Positions 20,245 to 31,535 of a stretch of DNA of 64,000 nt are shown here, piece after piece. The first letter of the stretch is position 1, and the number at the start of each line of letters is the position of its first letter. The position numbers and the translations under genes were made by a program. The notes under the pieces were generated by a model. It had not been told where the DNA came from. It did no database searches and saw only the letters and a program-made list of their open reading frames with translations. Source of the DNA: Margaritifera margaritifera (lineage: Eukaryota; Mollusca; Bivalvia; Unionida; Margaritiferidae); NCBI GenBank assembly GCA_029931535.1, contig JAQPZY010000924.1:620001-684000 (forward strand). The letters are read 5' to 3'.

Positions 20245-21124
20245 TATCCACCCTTGATTTACTTGACAGACTTAGGTATGGTAGTAGAATGTATAAGTAA
20301 AGAGTTCTGCTTGTCAAAGATTATATTAGTATATATTAAATCATATTCCAAGTTCATGCATACCAACAATAGCGATGGTGTATTTCAGGCAACATTAGAA
20401 AATCAGAAAAAATATTAAAATAAATCTGTCTAATCAAGAGTTACCTTGTTTGCTATCACCATTTATCTCTCTTCAGTTTAAGATTGAAATATATTATCAG
20501 CCTTGTCATATTATGCAAAAATGAGTAAAACGTGACTGTGACCATCTATATTTGCATGTATTACGGTACTTCAGAAAAGGAGATTTAAATGACAGAAATT
20601 GCTTAAAATTCCTCCAGAAAACATATAATTTAAAACTAAAGTAATGTAGGCATAAGCCAATTAAAACACAAAATATGAAGTTCCAAAACATTCCCTGAAT
20701 GAAATTGGTGGGACACAAAATCATGAGGGGTCATCACCATTAAGCATGGTGATAGAGATCTAAGTGATTGTATCTGAAGCATAATGTTTCAAAACACAAC
20801 TGGGAAATATCAAATTGGTGACCATAATTACTCTATAAATGGTAAATTGTTTAAACTTTATATATTTGATTGCATAGATATTCACCAATGTGCAAAACAT
20901 ACTATCTTGCATAGTCAAATCTCCACACTCAATAGCACTGCACCCCCACCCCTTTCATGGCAACAGTTGTCATATCTAAAAGTGTGTTTAATATCCCACT
21001 GAAAATCACACTGAGGTAAACAAAAGGTATTCATTTTGCTTGTTATGCACAAATAGAACCATAATTTTGGATTTATAGTAAAATTAATTGTACATCCATT
21101 ACTGTTAGGCTGTTGTTCTCTATT
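20245..21124. other. Non-coding, nothing recognised
   Basis: AT-rich stretch between the two MITE copies with no supported exon. Confidence 0.3.
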
Positions 21125-21282
21125 GGACCTTTGGTACTAATTCAGCTCCCATAGTAAACCTATGCAAATAACATGATATTAAAAATTCAATAACTTTACA
21201 TTTCTGAATGCTCATTATCAAACCTGTATTTATCAGTACAGACATATCCTTGATACAAGCTTCTCTGTTAAGAACACCATAT

Positions 21283-22170
21283 TGTTACGGAATTATATAT
21301 CATTTTTCTTTTAATAATGGTATAGTTTATGATCTCTGTTCTTAGTCTAACAGCTGTCATCTTGCCGTGAGTACACATACGGTAGTTTGGATCAATATTT
21401 CACTGAAGCTTTAGTCGTGTCACGTGATCCAGCGCATGAGGGTATGAACTTCTGACCTAGATTCTATGATTCATTTCAGAGTCGATACATTATTTACTGT
21501 TAATAATGTCAGGGCACCAGCACTTTGGCGATGTCACGCATAACCTAGCTTTCTGATTGCTTTGGAGAGGGTTGTAATAATTCAAAATACCCAGTTGTTT
21601 ATCAAAGACGTAATGGGTTTTATTTCGATTGTGCGTAGTTAGAGACTATATCATAGGATTTATAGCTGCATTTTAGCATTCTTCATAGCTACACTGGATT
21701 GCGAGGTCATAAATGAATTTGGTTCTTTTTGTGTGTGGATATTCTACTTTTGTGATATATCAGTATACAGTACATTCTGGATTAGTACTGTTTTCTTGAA
21801 CCTTAGTAATTATACAGCTCCGTGGAACTATCGGAAACATTTCTAGAACTTGTATTATTCCATATTCACAAGGACTATTTGGAATTTATAAAACTTGGAT
21901 AGAACTGATTCTTATTAACACATCAGTACAGCCAAGGTTTCATTCGGAACCTACTTCATTCGGAACATTTGGATTAACTTCAAGATCAGTAGTCTTTAGA
22001 ACAATTTAGGACTTTTAAGGATATTCTATACTGTAAGTTTTTTTTAATTCTTTCAATTTAATTGGTTTTTGTAATAATATTTTAATATTTTAGGAAATTA
22101 AATATTTGTATTTAAATCTTGAAAGCTTGTTCGAGTCTTTTCTTTTGTTACATTACCCCTAGTCATAACA
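21283..22170 (+). repeat. 5' LTR of the Gmr1-like element
   Basis: It starts TGTTACGGAATTATATATCA and ends CCCCTAGTCATAACA. It carries a splice-donor-like CTGTAAGT at 22031-22038 near its 3' end, a feature shared with the 3' LTR and with the solo LTR at 44238-44989. Confidence 0.9.
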
Positions 22171-22178
22171 GAAGAAAT

Positions 22179-22197
22179 TGGGGAGCTCGTCTTTGAT
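22179..22197 (+). other. Putative primer-binding site
   Basis: TGGGGAGCTCGTCTTTGAT begins eight bases after the 5' LTR. It resembles the tRNA-Pro-type primer site of retroviruses and gypsy elements (TGGGGGCTCGTC...), with differences, so the primer identity is tentative. Confidence 0.5.
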
Positions 22198-22399
22198 TAG
22201 AAATTTGAATAATTTTGGGATCCGAATTTGAATATTTTGGGATTTAAATTTGACTAAATATTTTCTTGGTTTTGATGATTCAGAGATTTTGATACTTCGG
22301 AAAGTTTTCTTTTGTGGATTTGAATTTCATTGTTTGAAATTGTAGTGGTCTTTTTGATTTTCCAATTAAGAAATAAAGAGAAACAAACAGGCTTTCATA

Positions 22400-23830
22400 A
22401 TGACATCTAAAGTAGATAGTTTCATAGCCGATTCTACCCAGGAGAACTTTGAGTCCTTAAAGAAGGACAAATGACTCAAATTGCTAAACATTATAGTCTG
22501 ACGGAAGCAAAGGCTTCCATGTTAAAACAAGATATTAGGAGTATCTTGATACACTATTTGGTACAAACGTGTTTTTGAAGAGGGGGTTTCAAGTGTGAAG
22601 AAGAAATCTCCGTCTGGTTTAGGAAAGAAATTACAGATAGCTAAGGACATAGAGTTAGAAAAGCTTAAACTACAATGGGAACAGATGCAGATGCAAGAAA
22701 GAAGGGATGGTAAAGAAAGGGAAAGACAGGAAAGAAGGGAAGATAAATTAAGAGAGGGGGAAATACAGAACGAATTAAGAGATAGGGAAGATAAATTAAG
22801 GGATAATGAAATACAAGAGAGCAATAAAAAAAGGGAAATACAAGAAAGAAGGGAACAAAGGGAAATGCAGGAAAAAGATAAAGAATTGCAGGAAAGGGTA
22901 AAAGTTAGGGAATTGCATTAAAGAAAAGAAGATAAGGAATGGGAATTTAGATTAAGGGAATTAGAATTGACCAGTAAAGGGCACTCTCATGACAATATGA
23001 GTTCATACTTAGATATAGCCAAACATATGAGACAGATTCCCCCTTTTAGAGAAAAGGAGGTAGACAAACATTTTCTCAGTTTTGAGAAAATTGCAGAGAA
23101 TCTGAAATGGTAGAAAGAAAGTTGGACCTCATTATTGCAGAGTGTGTTTACTGGCAAAGCTAGTGATGTTTATACTGCACTCTCATCTGAACAATCTTCT
23201 GATTATGAAGTGGTCAAAGAATATATCTTGAGGGTTTATGAGTTGGTACCTGAAACTCCTCGTCAAAACTTTAGAGATTGTAGAAAGGAAACTAATCAGA
23301 CTCGTGTAGAATTTGCTTGGGAAAAAAAACGTTTGTTTACAAGATGGTGTACGTCTAAGAAGGTTGATAGAGATTATGATAATCTTGAGCGACTGGTATT
23401 GATTGAAGACTTCAAGAATTGTGTCAGTAATGATATTAAGGTATACCTTAATGAGAAAAGAGTTTAAACTTTAGAAAAGGCAGCCAGCACAGATGATGAA
23501 TATTCTTCAACACACAAAATTCCATTTGTAAATAAATCTTCCTCTCAACAAGCTTATGTTAAGAAACCATTTGAGACTCGTTTGAGTAATTACAGACCTC
23601 AGACTGATGTAACTTTGAGAAATCAAATTTCTGATAAGGAGTATCAGAAAACCTTATCGCTACCCACGTGTTCCTGTTGTAAGATGAAAGGATACATTAT
23701 TTCTGATTGCTTTAAGTTGGAAACTAGGCAACAAATTTTTAATAGAGCAGTTCCAAATGCTCTAGTTATTAAGAAGTCAAAGTCAGGGTCATATATCAAG
23801 GGCGATACTTGTTTGGAGGCTTGCATACCT
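22400..23830 (+). pseudogene. Gag-like reading frame of the Gmr1-like element, broken
   Basis: The ATG at 22400 opens MTSKVDSFIADSTQENFESL, which stops after 24 codons. The remainder continues in other frames: a lysine/glutamate/arginine-rich coiled coil (22595-22921, repeated 'ERREDKLRE'-like heptads), then 23135-23467 with VYTALSSEQSSDYEVVKEYI, a capsid-like segment. Next comes a zinc knuckle in the frame 23582-24475, CSCCKMKGYIISDC, where tyrosine stands at the usual histidine position. Gag forms the particle that packages element RNA. At least three stops or frameshifts show that this copy is dead. Confidence 0.8.
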
Positions 23831-24475
23831 CAGTCTGATTTTGTAATGAAGGAATACAAACCATTCCTGTCGAAGGGTTCGGTGTCACCTGTTGGTGACT
23901 TGGGTAAGACTACTCCTATTAAGATATTAAAAGACACAGGAGCTTCTCAGAGTCTATTGTTAGATAGTACTTTGCCGTTTTCTGAGAAGACTTCTACTAG
24001 TGAAAGTGTACTAATACAGGGGGTAGAATGTGGATATGTTAATGTCCCTCTTCATTGTGTTAATTTGTTATCAGACTTAGTTTCGGGACCTGTGACCATA
24101 CGAGCTGTGGCTTCTTTGCCTATAAAGGGCATCCATTTATTACTAGGTAATGACCTAGCGAGAGATAAGGTAGTGGTTAATCCACTAGTAACTGACAAGC
24201 CTAGTATGGATCAACGAGTTGATTCTATTGAAGTAGAAATCCCTGGTTTATATCCAGCTTGTGCAGTTACTAGAGCTATGGCAAAGCATGCTCTTGAGAA
24301 TGATGTTGAACAGGATATATTTCCTTTAGCGGACACCTTTTTGGGTCAGGCTTTTAATGAAGTCACTTTTGATCCTAGTTTGGATCAATCAAGGATTGAT
24401 CACAGTGATACTCTTTCAGCTACACAATCTCATAAAAATAATCAGGGTGATAAAAGACAAACACTAGTTGTCTAG
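23831..24475 (+). pseudogene. Retropepsin-type protease segment
   Basis: Within the open frame 23582-24475 the sequence ILKDTGASQSLLLDSTLPF carries the DTGA active-site motif of retroviral aspartic proteases, and LLLGNDLARDKVVVNPLV near 24140-24190 fits the flap-to-C-terminal part. This domain itself is open, but the polyprotein before and after it is interrupted. It would cut the element's polyprotein. Confidence 0.8.
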
Positions 24476-24607
24476 TTATCTTAACAACAGGACTAGTTGT
24501 CCTAACAACAGGAGGATCCAGATAGTTCCTGTTTGTTTCAGAGGGCTATGACTGAAACTGAAGCCATGCAAGAAGGAACTTGTTACTTCTTGAAGAATTA
24601 GGTCCTT

Positions 24608-24991
24608 ATGATGAAATGGAGATTGCTCGGGGTACTTGCTGGTGATGAGTTGTCAGTTATTAATCAGATAGTAGTTCCTAGATCCTATCGTCAGAAAATA
24701 CTAAGTGTAGTCCATGAAACGTCGTTCTCTGGTCATTTAGGAATAAATAAGACTAAGTTAGGCAACCAATACTTGTTGATGAGGTGTGCGTCCACAAGTT
24801 TTCCAGAAGCTATTCCTTTGCAGAATATTAAAACTGAGACCATAGTGAAAGCTTTGGTCAAGTTTTTCACACTGTTTGGTCTTCTTAAGTCTGTAGTATA
24901 TCAGACTTTAGAACGAATGATTAAAATATATTGTTATGAGACAGAGTATACTTGGGATTTGTTGTTGTGGAACAGAAAGGGAGTGGGATGA
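24608..24991 (+). pseudogene. Integrase N-terminal and core fragments with internal deletions
   Basis: VPRSYRQKILSVVHETSFSG plus HLGINKTK is the histidine half of the HHCC zinc domain. It jumps directly to GNQYLLMRCASTSFPEAIPL, which is core-domain sequence, so the cysteine pair and the first catalytic aspartate are deleted. After LFGLLKSV the frame jumps again to YCYETEYTWD, losing the region with the other catalytic acids. Then comes the DNA-transposon insertion. Confidence 0.75.
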
Positions 24992-25004
24992 TGGTGTGCA
25001 ATTA

Positions 25005-27544
25005 CACTGGTCTACAGCCAAAATGCTTCCACAATAAATGTTGTCAAACGTTACTAATTCTGGGTCACTGAGAACGAAAATGATGCTTAAAATTGTTGAT
25101 TGGCTATAGTTTTAAAGATATGATACTGGGTCAGTATATACGACTCTTGACTTTGGAATGGCGGACGATAAGTGAGTTATAAAGAGAAGGGATCGCAGTT
25201 TAAACCAGAAACGACTAAAATACATCTTTGACTGGATCTAGGAATAAATCTATGACTGGGTTTGGACAGTACTTGCTTTTTAGGCAAAACAATGAATGAT
25301 GCAATCTGAAGCTGGTATTGCATCATACATGATATGAATTGCATAATGTTATTCCTATAAGTCATGGATGATGCAATCATAACTAAGCTTACATCACTCT
25401 GCTGAAGAAATTGCCCTATATCAGCTATACAAATCATACAGTGTCGTGCTCTCTTATTTGTCAGTGTTTGATTTTGCACATTTCTGTTTAGCCAAAGTGA
25501 GCAGAGATGCCTCATACTTGTGTGAACAATGCAGATAACTTATGCTGTTTGTGGTGAAGTGACTTTTGCATCACAAAAGCGCAGTATAACCACTATGGTT
25601 AAGAAAGCCTATCACCTTTATTTTGGCTGCAAAATTTGAGATAAGGACAAAAGGTGGGCCCCACACATATGCTTCAACGCTTGTGCAACAAATCTTTGCC
25701 AGTGGTTGAACAGGAAAAGGAAATCTATGCCTTTTGCAGTGCCAATGATTTGGGGAGAGCCAACAGATCATATCAGCAGTTGTTACTTCTGCATGGTGCC
25801 TCCAGTTGGGAAAGATGTGTCAAAGAAGAAAAAGTAGACTATGCATTATCCAAACATTCCATCAGCTATACGCCCAGTACCCCACGGATAAGGACTGTCG
25901 GTTCCTGATGCACCTGAATCATTCTCACTGGAGTTGGACGAGGAAGAGGAAGAGGATGAGACTTCTAGTCCTGAACCATCAATGTCACATGATCCATAAT
26001 TTCTCCCATCCTCCTCTGAACCACACCTCGTTAACACAAGGTGAACTGAATGACCTTGTCAGCGATTTGGAACTACCCAAGAGTAAGGTAGAGCTGTTGG
26101 GCTCCAGACTACAGCAGTGGAATCTCCTGGCAGGTGATGTTAGGGTTTCCATGTTCCGTGACCTTCAAAAGGATCTTGTCCCATTATTCTTCATGGAAGG
26201 TGATCTTGTAGCCTGCAACAACATCGATGGTGTGATGGCAGCCCTCAACATCGTTCATGATCCAGATGAGTGGAGATTGTTCATTGATTCATCGAAGACG
26301 AGTCTTAAAGCTGTTTTGCTGCATAATGGCAGTGTTTTGCCATCAATTCCAGTTAGTTATGCAGTCCATATGAAGGAAACTAATGAAAACATGAAACAAC
26401 TTCTGAGGTGCATAAATTATGACCAACATCAGTGGCAGCTTTGTGGCGATTTCAAGGTTCTTGCTCTCTTGCTTGGTCTGCAAACTGGATACACAAAGTA
26501 CTGCTGTTTACTCTGCGAATGGGATAGTCGTGTGACAGATTCCCACTACATCAAGAGAGATTGGCCACTCCGACAATCATTGGAGCATGGAATGAAAAGG
26601 CGTTCAGCATCCACCACTTGTTGAATCAAGGAAGATTTTGTTACCACCCTTGCACATCAAGCTGGGTCTGATGAAGGCCCTGGACAAAACACAAGCAGCT
26701 TTCAAGTACCTCCGTGGAAAATTTCCAAGGTTAAGTGAAGCTAAGATAAAGGAAGGTGTCTTTGTTGGTCCTCAGATTCGTTAACTTCTTCGAGATGATG
26801 CATTTCACCGTACACTGCGTGGCAAGGAAAAGACGGCATGGAAAGCCTTCCAGTTAGTGGCAAACAATTTTCTCTGAAACAACAAGGCAGACAACTACAG
26901 GGAGTTGGTGGAAAACCTCCTCAAGGCATACAAAAGCCTTGGTTGCAACATGTCACTAAAGATACATTTTTTGCACTCTCATCTAGATTTTTTTCCACCG
27001 AACTGCGGAGAAGTGAGCGACGAGCACGGCGAGCGATTTCACCAGGACATTGCAACAATGGAGTAATGCTATCGGGGCAAATGGAGCCCATCAATGCTTG
27101 CAGACTATTGCTGGACAGTGACAAGAGATGCTCCATTTAATGAATACAAGAGACAAGCAAAGAAGCGCCAAGTAGACACTGAATAAGGACTAAACTATGT
27201 ACTTATATATACATAATAGTTTTTTTTTACTTTTGTTTCAATATATTTTTTATTTATATAACCCTTTTGCTATTTTTTTAAGTGTTACATAAACAGGACA
27301 GGTGAAATATTATCATGTAAAGCAACCATAAACATATGAAAAGACCTAGGTTTACAATTTATGATTAAAAGTCTACTATGTACACAATATACATAGACGT
27401 AAAATGTAAAAACTTAAATATCTTGGAAACAGTATCCAATCAGTTGTTTTAATTGTCATATTTGAATTCAGCACATCAAAATCCCTAATAAATAGCACAT
27501 TTTATCTCTGAAGCAGACGACTTCTAAAATATTGTAGACCAGTG
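25005..27544 (+). mobile_element. DNA transposon, CACTGG termini, TTA target duplication
   Basis: CACTGGTCTACA at 25005-25016 is exactly inverted at 27533-27544 (TGTAGACCAGTG). TTA precedes the left end (25002-25004) and follows the right end (27545-27547). CACTR ends with a 3-bp target are features of the CMC group (CACTA/Chapaev-like), while TTA targets also occur in PIF/Harbinger; the superfamily is therefore unresolved. The 2.54-kb element carries one decayed coding region (25507-27186) and is inserted between integrase remains of the LTR element, so it arrived after that element. Confidence 0.8.
25507..27186 (+). pseudogene. Decayed protein gene of the CACTGG transposon, uncharacterised family
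   Basis: Starting at ATG 25507 (MPHTCVNNADNLC), the reading continues through several frames: a cysteine-rich N-terminus with WAPHICFNAC and SSCYFCMVPP-type pairs, an acidic stretch near 25930-25975, then the open frame 25806-26624. That frame has ELNDLVSDLELPKSKVELLG, WRLFIDSSKTSLKAVLLHNG, and LALLLGLQTGYTKYCCLLCE. Beyond a shift come LPPLHIKLGLMK, VFVGPQIR and EVSDEHGERFHQDI, ending at TAA 27184-27186. I recall closely similar uncharacterised proteins, often multi-copy, in arthropods and other invertebrates. That, plus the TIRs around it, suggests a transposase or an essential partner of the transposon. Catalytic acids cannot be assigned. At least five stops or frameshifts make this copy inactive. 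Confidence 0.75.
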
Positions 27545-27555
27545 TTATTGTTGTT

Positions 27556-27800
27556 TGCTGCGGGGGGTCAGTGTAGGAGTTTTCAGCCAGGTGATATAGT
27601 TTTAGCTCTGCTACCCATACCCCAAAATCCTCTTCAGGTTAAGTATTTTGGCCTTTGTATCAATCATAAGAAAGTGAGTGATTTAAATTATATTATTAAT
27701 ACTCCTGGGAGGAGGAAGCAGAAACAACTTTGCCATATTAATATGTTGAAACAATATGCAGACAGAGATAGCCATATAAATTATCCAATTACTTTAGTAG
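27556..27800 (+). pseudogene. Integrase C-terminal segment of the Gmr1-like element
   Basis: The frame reads SFQPGDIVLALLPIPQNPLQ, then YFG, then INTPGRRKQKQLCHINMLK. This is the SH3-like C-terminal region of gypsy integrases, ending in the typical CHINMLK block. It continues the integrase broken by the DNA transposon and precedes RT. Confidence 0.8.
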
Positions 27801-27873
27801 TACCTGTCCCATACATTCAGCATTTGAATGAAGATGAGAAATCGGATAATGATGATTTTGAAGTCACTACTCT

Positions 27874-28668
27874 TTGCAATTCGGAAATCTACTGCTGCCT
27901 GAGATTAATGAACTGAAGCAGTTGATAAAAGAAAATGAACATTTATTTCCAGACATTCCCACACGAACCAACAATATTTTCCATGATGTCGAAATAATAA
28001 ATTCAACACCTATAAAGCAACAACCTTATAGGATGAATCCTCTCAAACAAGACTATCTGAAGAAAGAAATTCAGTATTTACTGGGAAATGACTTTATTGA
28101 ACCAAGTAAAAGTGTCTGGAGTTCACTATGTATTTTAATGCTGAAACCAGATAATACTTTCCGTATGTGTACTGATTACAGAAAAGTAAATAGTGTCACC
28201 AAGACAGATTCATTTCCAATTCCTAGAATTGATGACTGTATTGACAAGATTGGAAATGCAAAATACATCACAAAATTTGACCTATTGAAACGATTCTACC
28301 AAATTCCACTTACGGAGAGAGCAAAAGAAATTTCTGCATTCGTCACTTCAGATGGACTTTACCAATACAAAGACATGCCATTTGGGATGAAGGGTTCCCC
28401 AAGTTCTTTCCAATGTTTGATGAATATGGTGACGTCTGGAATAAGAAATTGCGATGCTTACATCAATGACATCATCATCTACAATGACACGTGGCGAGAT
28501 CACATGAAAACACTAAAGCAGTTCTTCAAAAGACTCAGAGAAGCGAACTTGACCATCAATTTGAATAAAAGTGACTTTTGTCGTGCCTTTGTTACCTTTT
28601 TAGGGCACGTTGTGGGACATGGACAAATAAAACCAATAGAAGCTAAGGTTATGGCTATTTTTAAGTAA
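27874..28668 (+). pseudogene. Reverse transcriptase of the Gmr1-like element, catalytic residue lost
   Basis: The 264-codon open frame shows the gypsy RT blocks in order: PYRMNPLKQDYLKKEIQYLL, FRMCTDYRKVNSVTKTDSFP, FDLLKRFYQIPL, MPFGMKGSPSSFQ, then YINDIIIY, then FLGHVVGHGQIKPIEAKV. The YxDD motif reads YIND, so the first aspartate of the pair is asparagine. After the thumb the frame stops and resumes in phase with NLIADALSR, the end of the connection/RNase H region, so RNase H is deleted. RT copies the element RNA in active copies. Confidence 0.9.
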
Positions 28669-28803
28669 AATTTAATTGCTGATGCACTTTCACGTTTTGT
28701 GTACATGACTGTATCATGTATAAAAAATTTTTGTATGCAATCAATTACATGAATGTTAGAAGTATTTACTAAAAGAAAGTTTTATTGTATAAAACTTTCT
28801 TTT

Positions 28804-28819
28804 CCCAAAAGGGCGAATG
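28804..28819 (+). other. Polypurine-tract region before the 3' LTR
   Basis: A short purine-rich tract, AAAAGGGCGAA, lies directly before the 3' LTR, where the plus-strand primer of reverse transcription is expected. It has one pyrimidine interruption. Confidence 0.5.
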
Positions 28820-29709
28820 TGTTACTGAATTATATATCATTTTTCTTTTAATAATCGTATAGTTTATTAGTTTATGATCTCTGTTCTTAATCTAACAGCT
28901 GTCGTCATGCTGTGAGTACACATACGGTAGATTGGATTATTATTTCACTGAAGCTTTAGTCATGTCAAGTGATCCAGTGTGTGAGGGTATGAACTTCTGA
29001 CCTAGATTCTATGATTCATTTCAGAGTCAATACATTTACTGTTAATAATGTCAGGGCACCAGCACTTTGGCGATGTCACGCATAACCTAGCTTTCTGATT
29101 AGTTTGGAGAGGGTTGTAATAATTTGAAATACCCAGTTGTTTATCAAAGACGTAATGGGTTTTATTTCAATTCTGCGTAGTAAGAGACTATATTATAGGA
29201 TTTATAGCTGCATTTTAGCATTCTTCATAGCTACACTGGATTGCGAGGTCATAAATGAATTTGGTTCTTTTTGTGTGTGGATATTCTACTTTTGTGATAT
29301 ATCAGTATACAGTACATTCTGGATTAGTACTGTTTACTTAAACCTTAGTAATTATACAGCTCCGTGGAATTATCGGAAACATTTCTAGAACTTGTATTAT
29401 TCCATATTCACAAGGACTATTTGGAATTTATAAAACTTGGATAGAACTGATTCTTATTAACACATCAGTACAGCCAAGGTTTCATTCGGAACCTACTTCA
29501 TTCAGAACATTTGGATTAACTTCCAGATCAGTGATCTTTAGAACAATTTAGGACTTTTAAGGATATTCTATACTGTAAGTTATTTGTAATTCTTTCACTT
29601 TAATTGTTTCTTGAAAAATTTTAATTTTTTAGGAAATTAAATATTTGTATTTAAATCTTGAAAGCTCGTTTGAGTCCTTTCTTTTGTTATTTTACCCCTA
29701 GTCGTAACA
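28820..29709 (+). repeat. 3' LTR of the Gmr1-like element
   Basis: It starts TGTTACTGAATTATATATCA and ends CCCCTAGTCGTAACA. Compared with the 5' LTR it has an 8-bp insertion (ttagttta repeat) near its start and a 4-bp deletion in the first third. The donor-like CTGTAAGT is at 29573-29580. Confidence 0.9.
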
Positions 29710-30031
29710 ATATGAGCCGCAACATTTTCTGGATCTACATGTGTTTGAAACGTGCTTTCAATTCCGCAGAAAAGAGTCGGGTGCTAACTTCAGAAATGAG
29801 TTTTCCAAACTCGGGTCTGTAAAAGGACTGAAATTCCATCACCAAAACATGGTCTCCATTTTTTTCAGTTGTAACTAGGATAAACTCTCAAAAGATTAAT
29901 TTCACTAAAATTTTACTTTCATTATCAACCAATCCTGGCCAGCCAAACCCATATAGCGGTATACTCTATTTTACCTTCACCCATTTCTAGACTGGTTCCC
30001 CATTCTTCGATATAATTAGTACCGCAAGTCC

Positions 30032-31533
30032 TGTTGAAACAAGAGTCATTTAAAAATAAATGCTGTTCCATTTAAACATACATGGGACCCAGCGATGGCA
30101 TTTTCAGTGTATTATTAATGCCCATAGATGCAAATTTGAATTTTGAATCATTTTCATATGAACTGTTTGATTAATTAGAGTACTATTTTTTAAGAAAACT
30201 GCCATTACTAGGTACGATAACTGTTTAAATGGAACAGCTCTAATTTAGTTTGTATCAACAAAGAACTACGGGAACAAAATTTTATATTTAATATTGCACA
30301 AAGTTTGTAAAACAGTTGCAATTACATGATGCTTTTTAAATGATGATCATATGAAATGTACACAGAAAATTCAAATATTGAAACTGAAAGCAATATTTCT
30401 GGCATATATAAAAAAAAAATCATAAATTTTGGAACGAAAACATCTTGGTATTACAACAGAAGGAAAACTGAACCCAATAAAATCAAGCAGATAATAACAT
30501 AAAGGTGGGTTTTACCAAGAATTGTGCTAAACTATGCTAAATCAGATTTTGTCTTTTATTGTGTTGGTTTAAAGCATTGGGTCCCGGTAATGAGTTACTT
30601 GTAAAATAATTATCATGTGAAATGTACAAAGGAAACTCTGGCATTATTGAAACAGGACAAAATCTGTCAGACATGAGATAGAATTACTAGTCCGTAACAG
30701 TGTTCAAGCTCCATGTAGGTTGAAGTTTTATCAGATTTCTTCAGCTCTGAACTGCTTAAATATTGTGATGCAAAAATGTTTAGTCTGGACAAAATATAAG
30801 GGAATGTTATTTTCCACTGAAAATTTATCAACAATAACAAAAACAAAAAACATTGTATTTCTTTAAATAAAGGACATAAAATGTATTATTGTTCAATATT
30901 TTTATTTCGAATTAAGGTGATTAGTAAGCTTTAAGCACAATTGAGCTTTGATCTTCAGTCAACAGTTATATTGCTTATAAATAATCAAAGCATGACATAA
31001 ACTTCAAAGGCAGAAACTTTGCATGTAATATTTAAATCATTAAGGAATAAAGATCATAGTCCAGTGCACAATTGTTATAAACCTTTAACTGAGGGTAAAT
31101 ATGTGATGCCTCTATGTAGAGTGATATCCTGAATGGACAGAATCCTAGTGAAGTTGAAACAAACTGAAAATACTATTGTAAAATTGTGTTTTTTAATAAT
31201 AGGGCAATTTGGTGAAGTTTTATCATGTAATATTTTAACATTCTGACCAAATGTATCTGCTTTTGATAACTTTGCAGTTGGCTTTCTTTGCTAAACATGT
31301 ATAAAACATTTAAAGCCAGTACTGTGAACATTTTATATATCCAACTATTTCTACAATGGACATAACTATCGTGCTTACAGTACAAAAAAGAACTGATGAT
31401 TTTACATAAAACATTTCAATGTACTTTATATTCATCAGTATGACAAATGTCATTTATTTTCAATTACCATATATCACATTAAACTGCATCCACAGATAAT
31501 GCACAGTGGCTTGGAATATGTACATAAATGAAG
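30032..31533. other. AT-rich non-coding DNA
   Basis: I see no exon, terminal repeat or tandem structure. The minus-strand open frame at 31173-31385 has no motif. Confidence 0.3.
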
Positions 31534-31535
31534 TA

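Larger units (their letters stand above)
21283..29709 (+). mobile_element. Gmr1-like Ty3/gypsy LTR retrotransposon, decayed, 8.4 kb
   Basis: Two LTRs (888 and 890 bp) with TGTTAC...GTAACA-type ends flank a primer-binding region, a Gag-like frame, a protease, integrase fragments and then reverse transcriptase. Integrase before RT is the copia-like order known in the Gmr1 group of Ty3/gypsy elements. The 4-bp target duplication ATAT (21279-21282, 29710-29713) is confirmed by the empty paralogous site in MITE copy A. By eye the LTRs differ at roughly 45-50 positions plus several indels, so insertion is old. All frames are broken and several segments are deleted. A DNA transposon (25005-27544) is inserted in the integrase region. 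Confidence 0.9.
21125..30031. mobile_element. MITE copy B, split by an LTR retrotransposon
   Basis: The left part (21125-21282) and right part (29710-30031) together match copy A at 19771-20242 along its length. The termini are GGACCTTTGGTACTAA and, inverted, GGACTTGCGGTACTAA. The 8.4-kb interruption is the Gmr1-like element, with ATAT duplicated at the junctions. Flanking TA is not evident for this copy. Confidence 0.8.

Noticed and set aside
21659..21840. Coding exon in the 5' LTR (the matching frame in the 3' LTR is 29137-29388)
   Set aside because: The frame lies wholly within LTR sequence, so it is present in both LTRs without any known product, and it differs by stops between the two copies.
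22595..22921. A host coiled-coil gene (lysine/glutamate/arginine-rich open frame)
   Set aside because: It lies between the 5' LTR and the protease of the Gmr1-like element and continues the Gag-like frame, so it belongs to the element.
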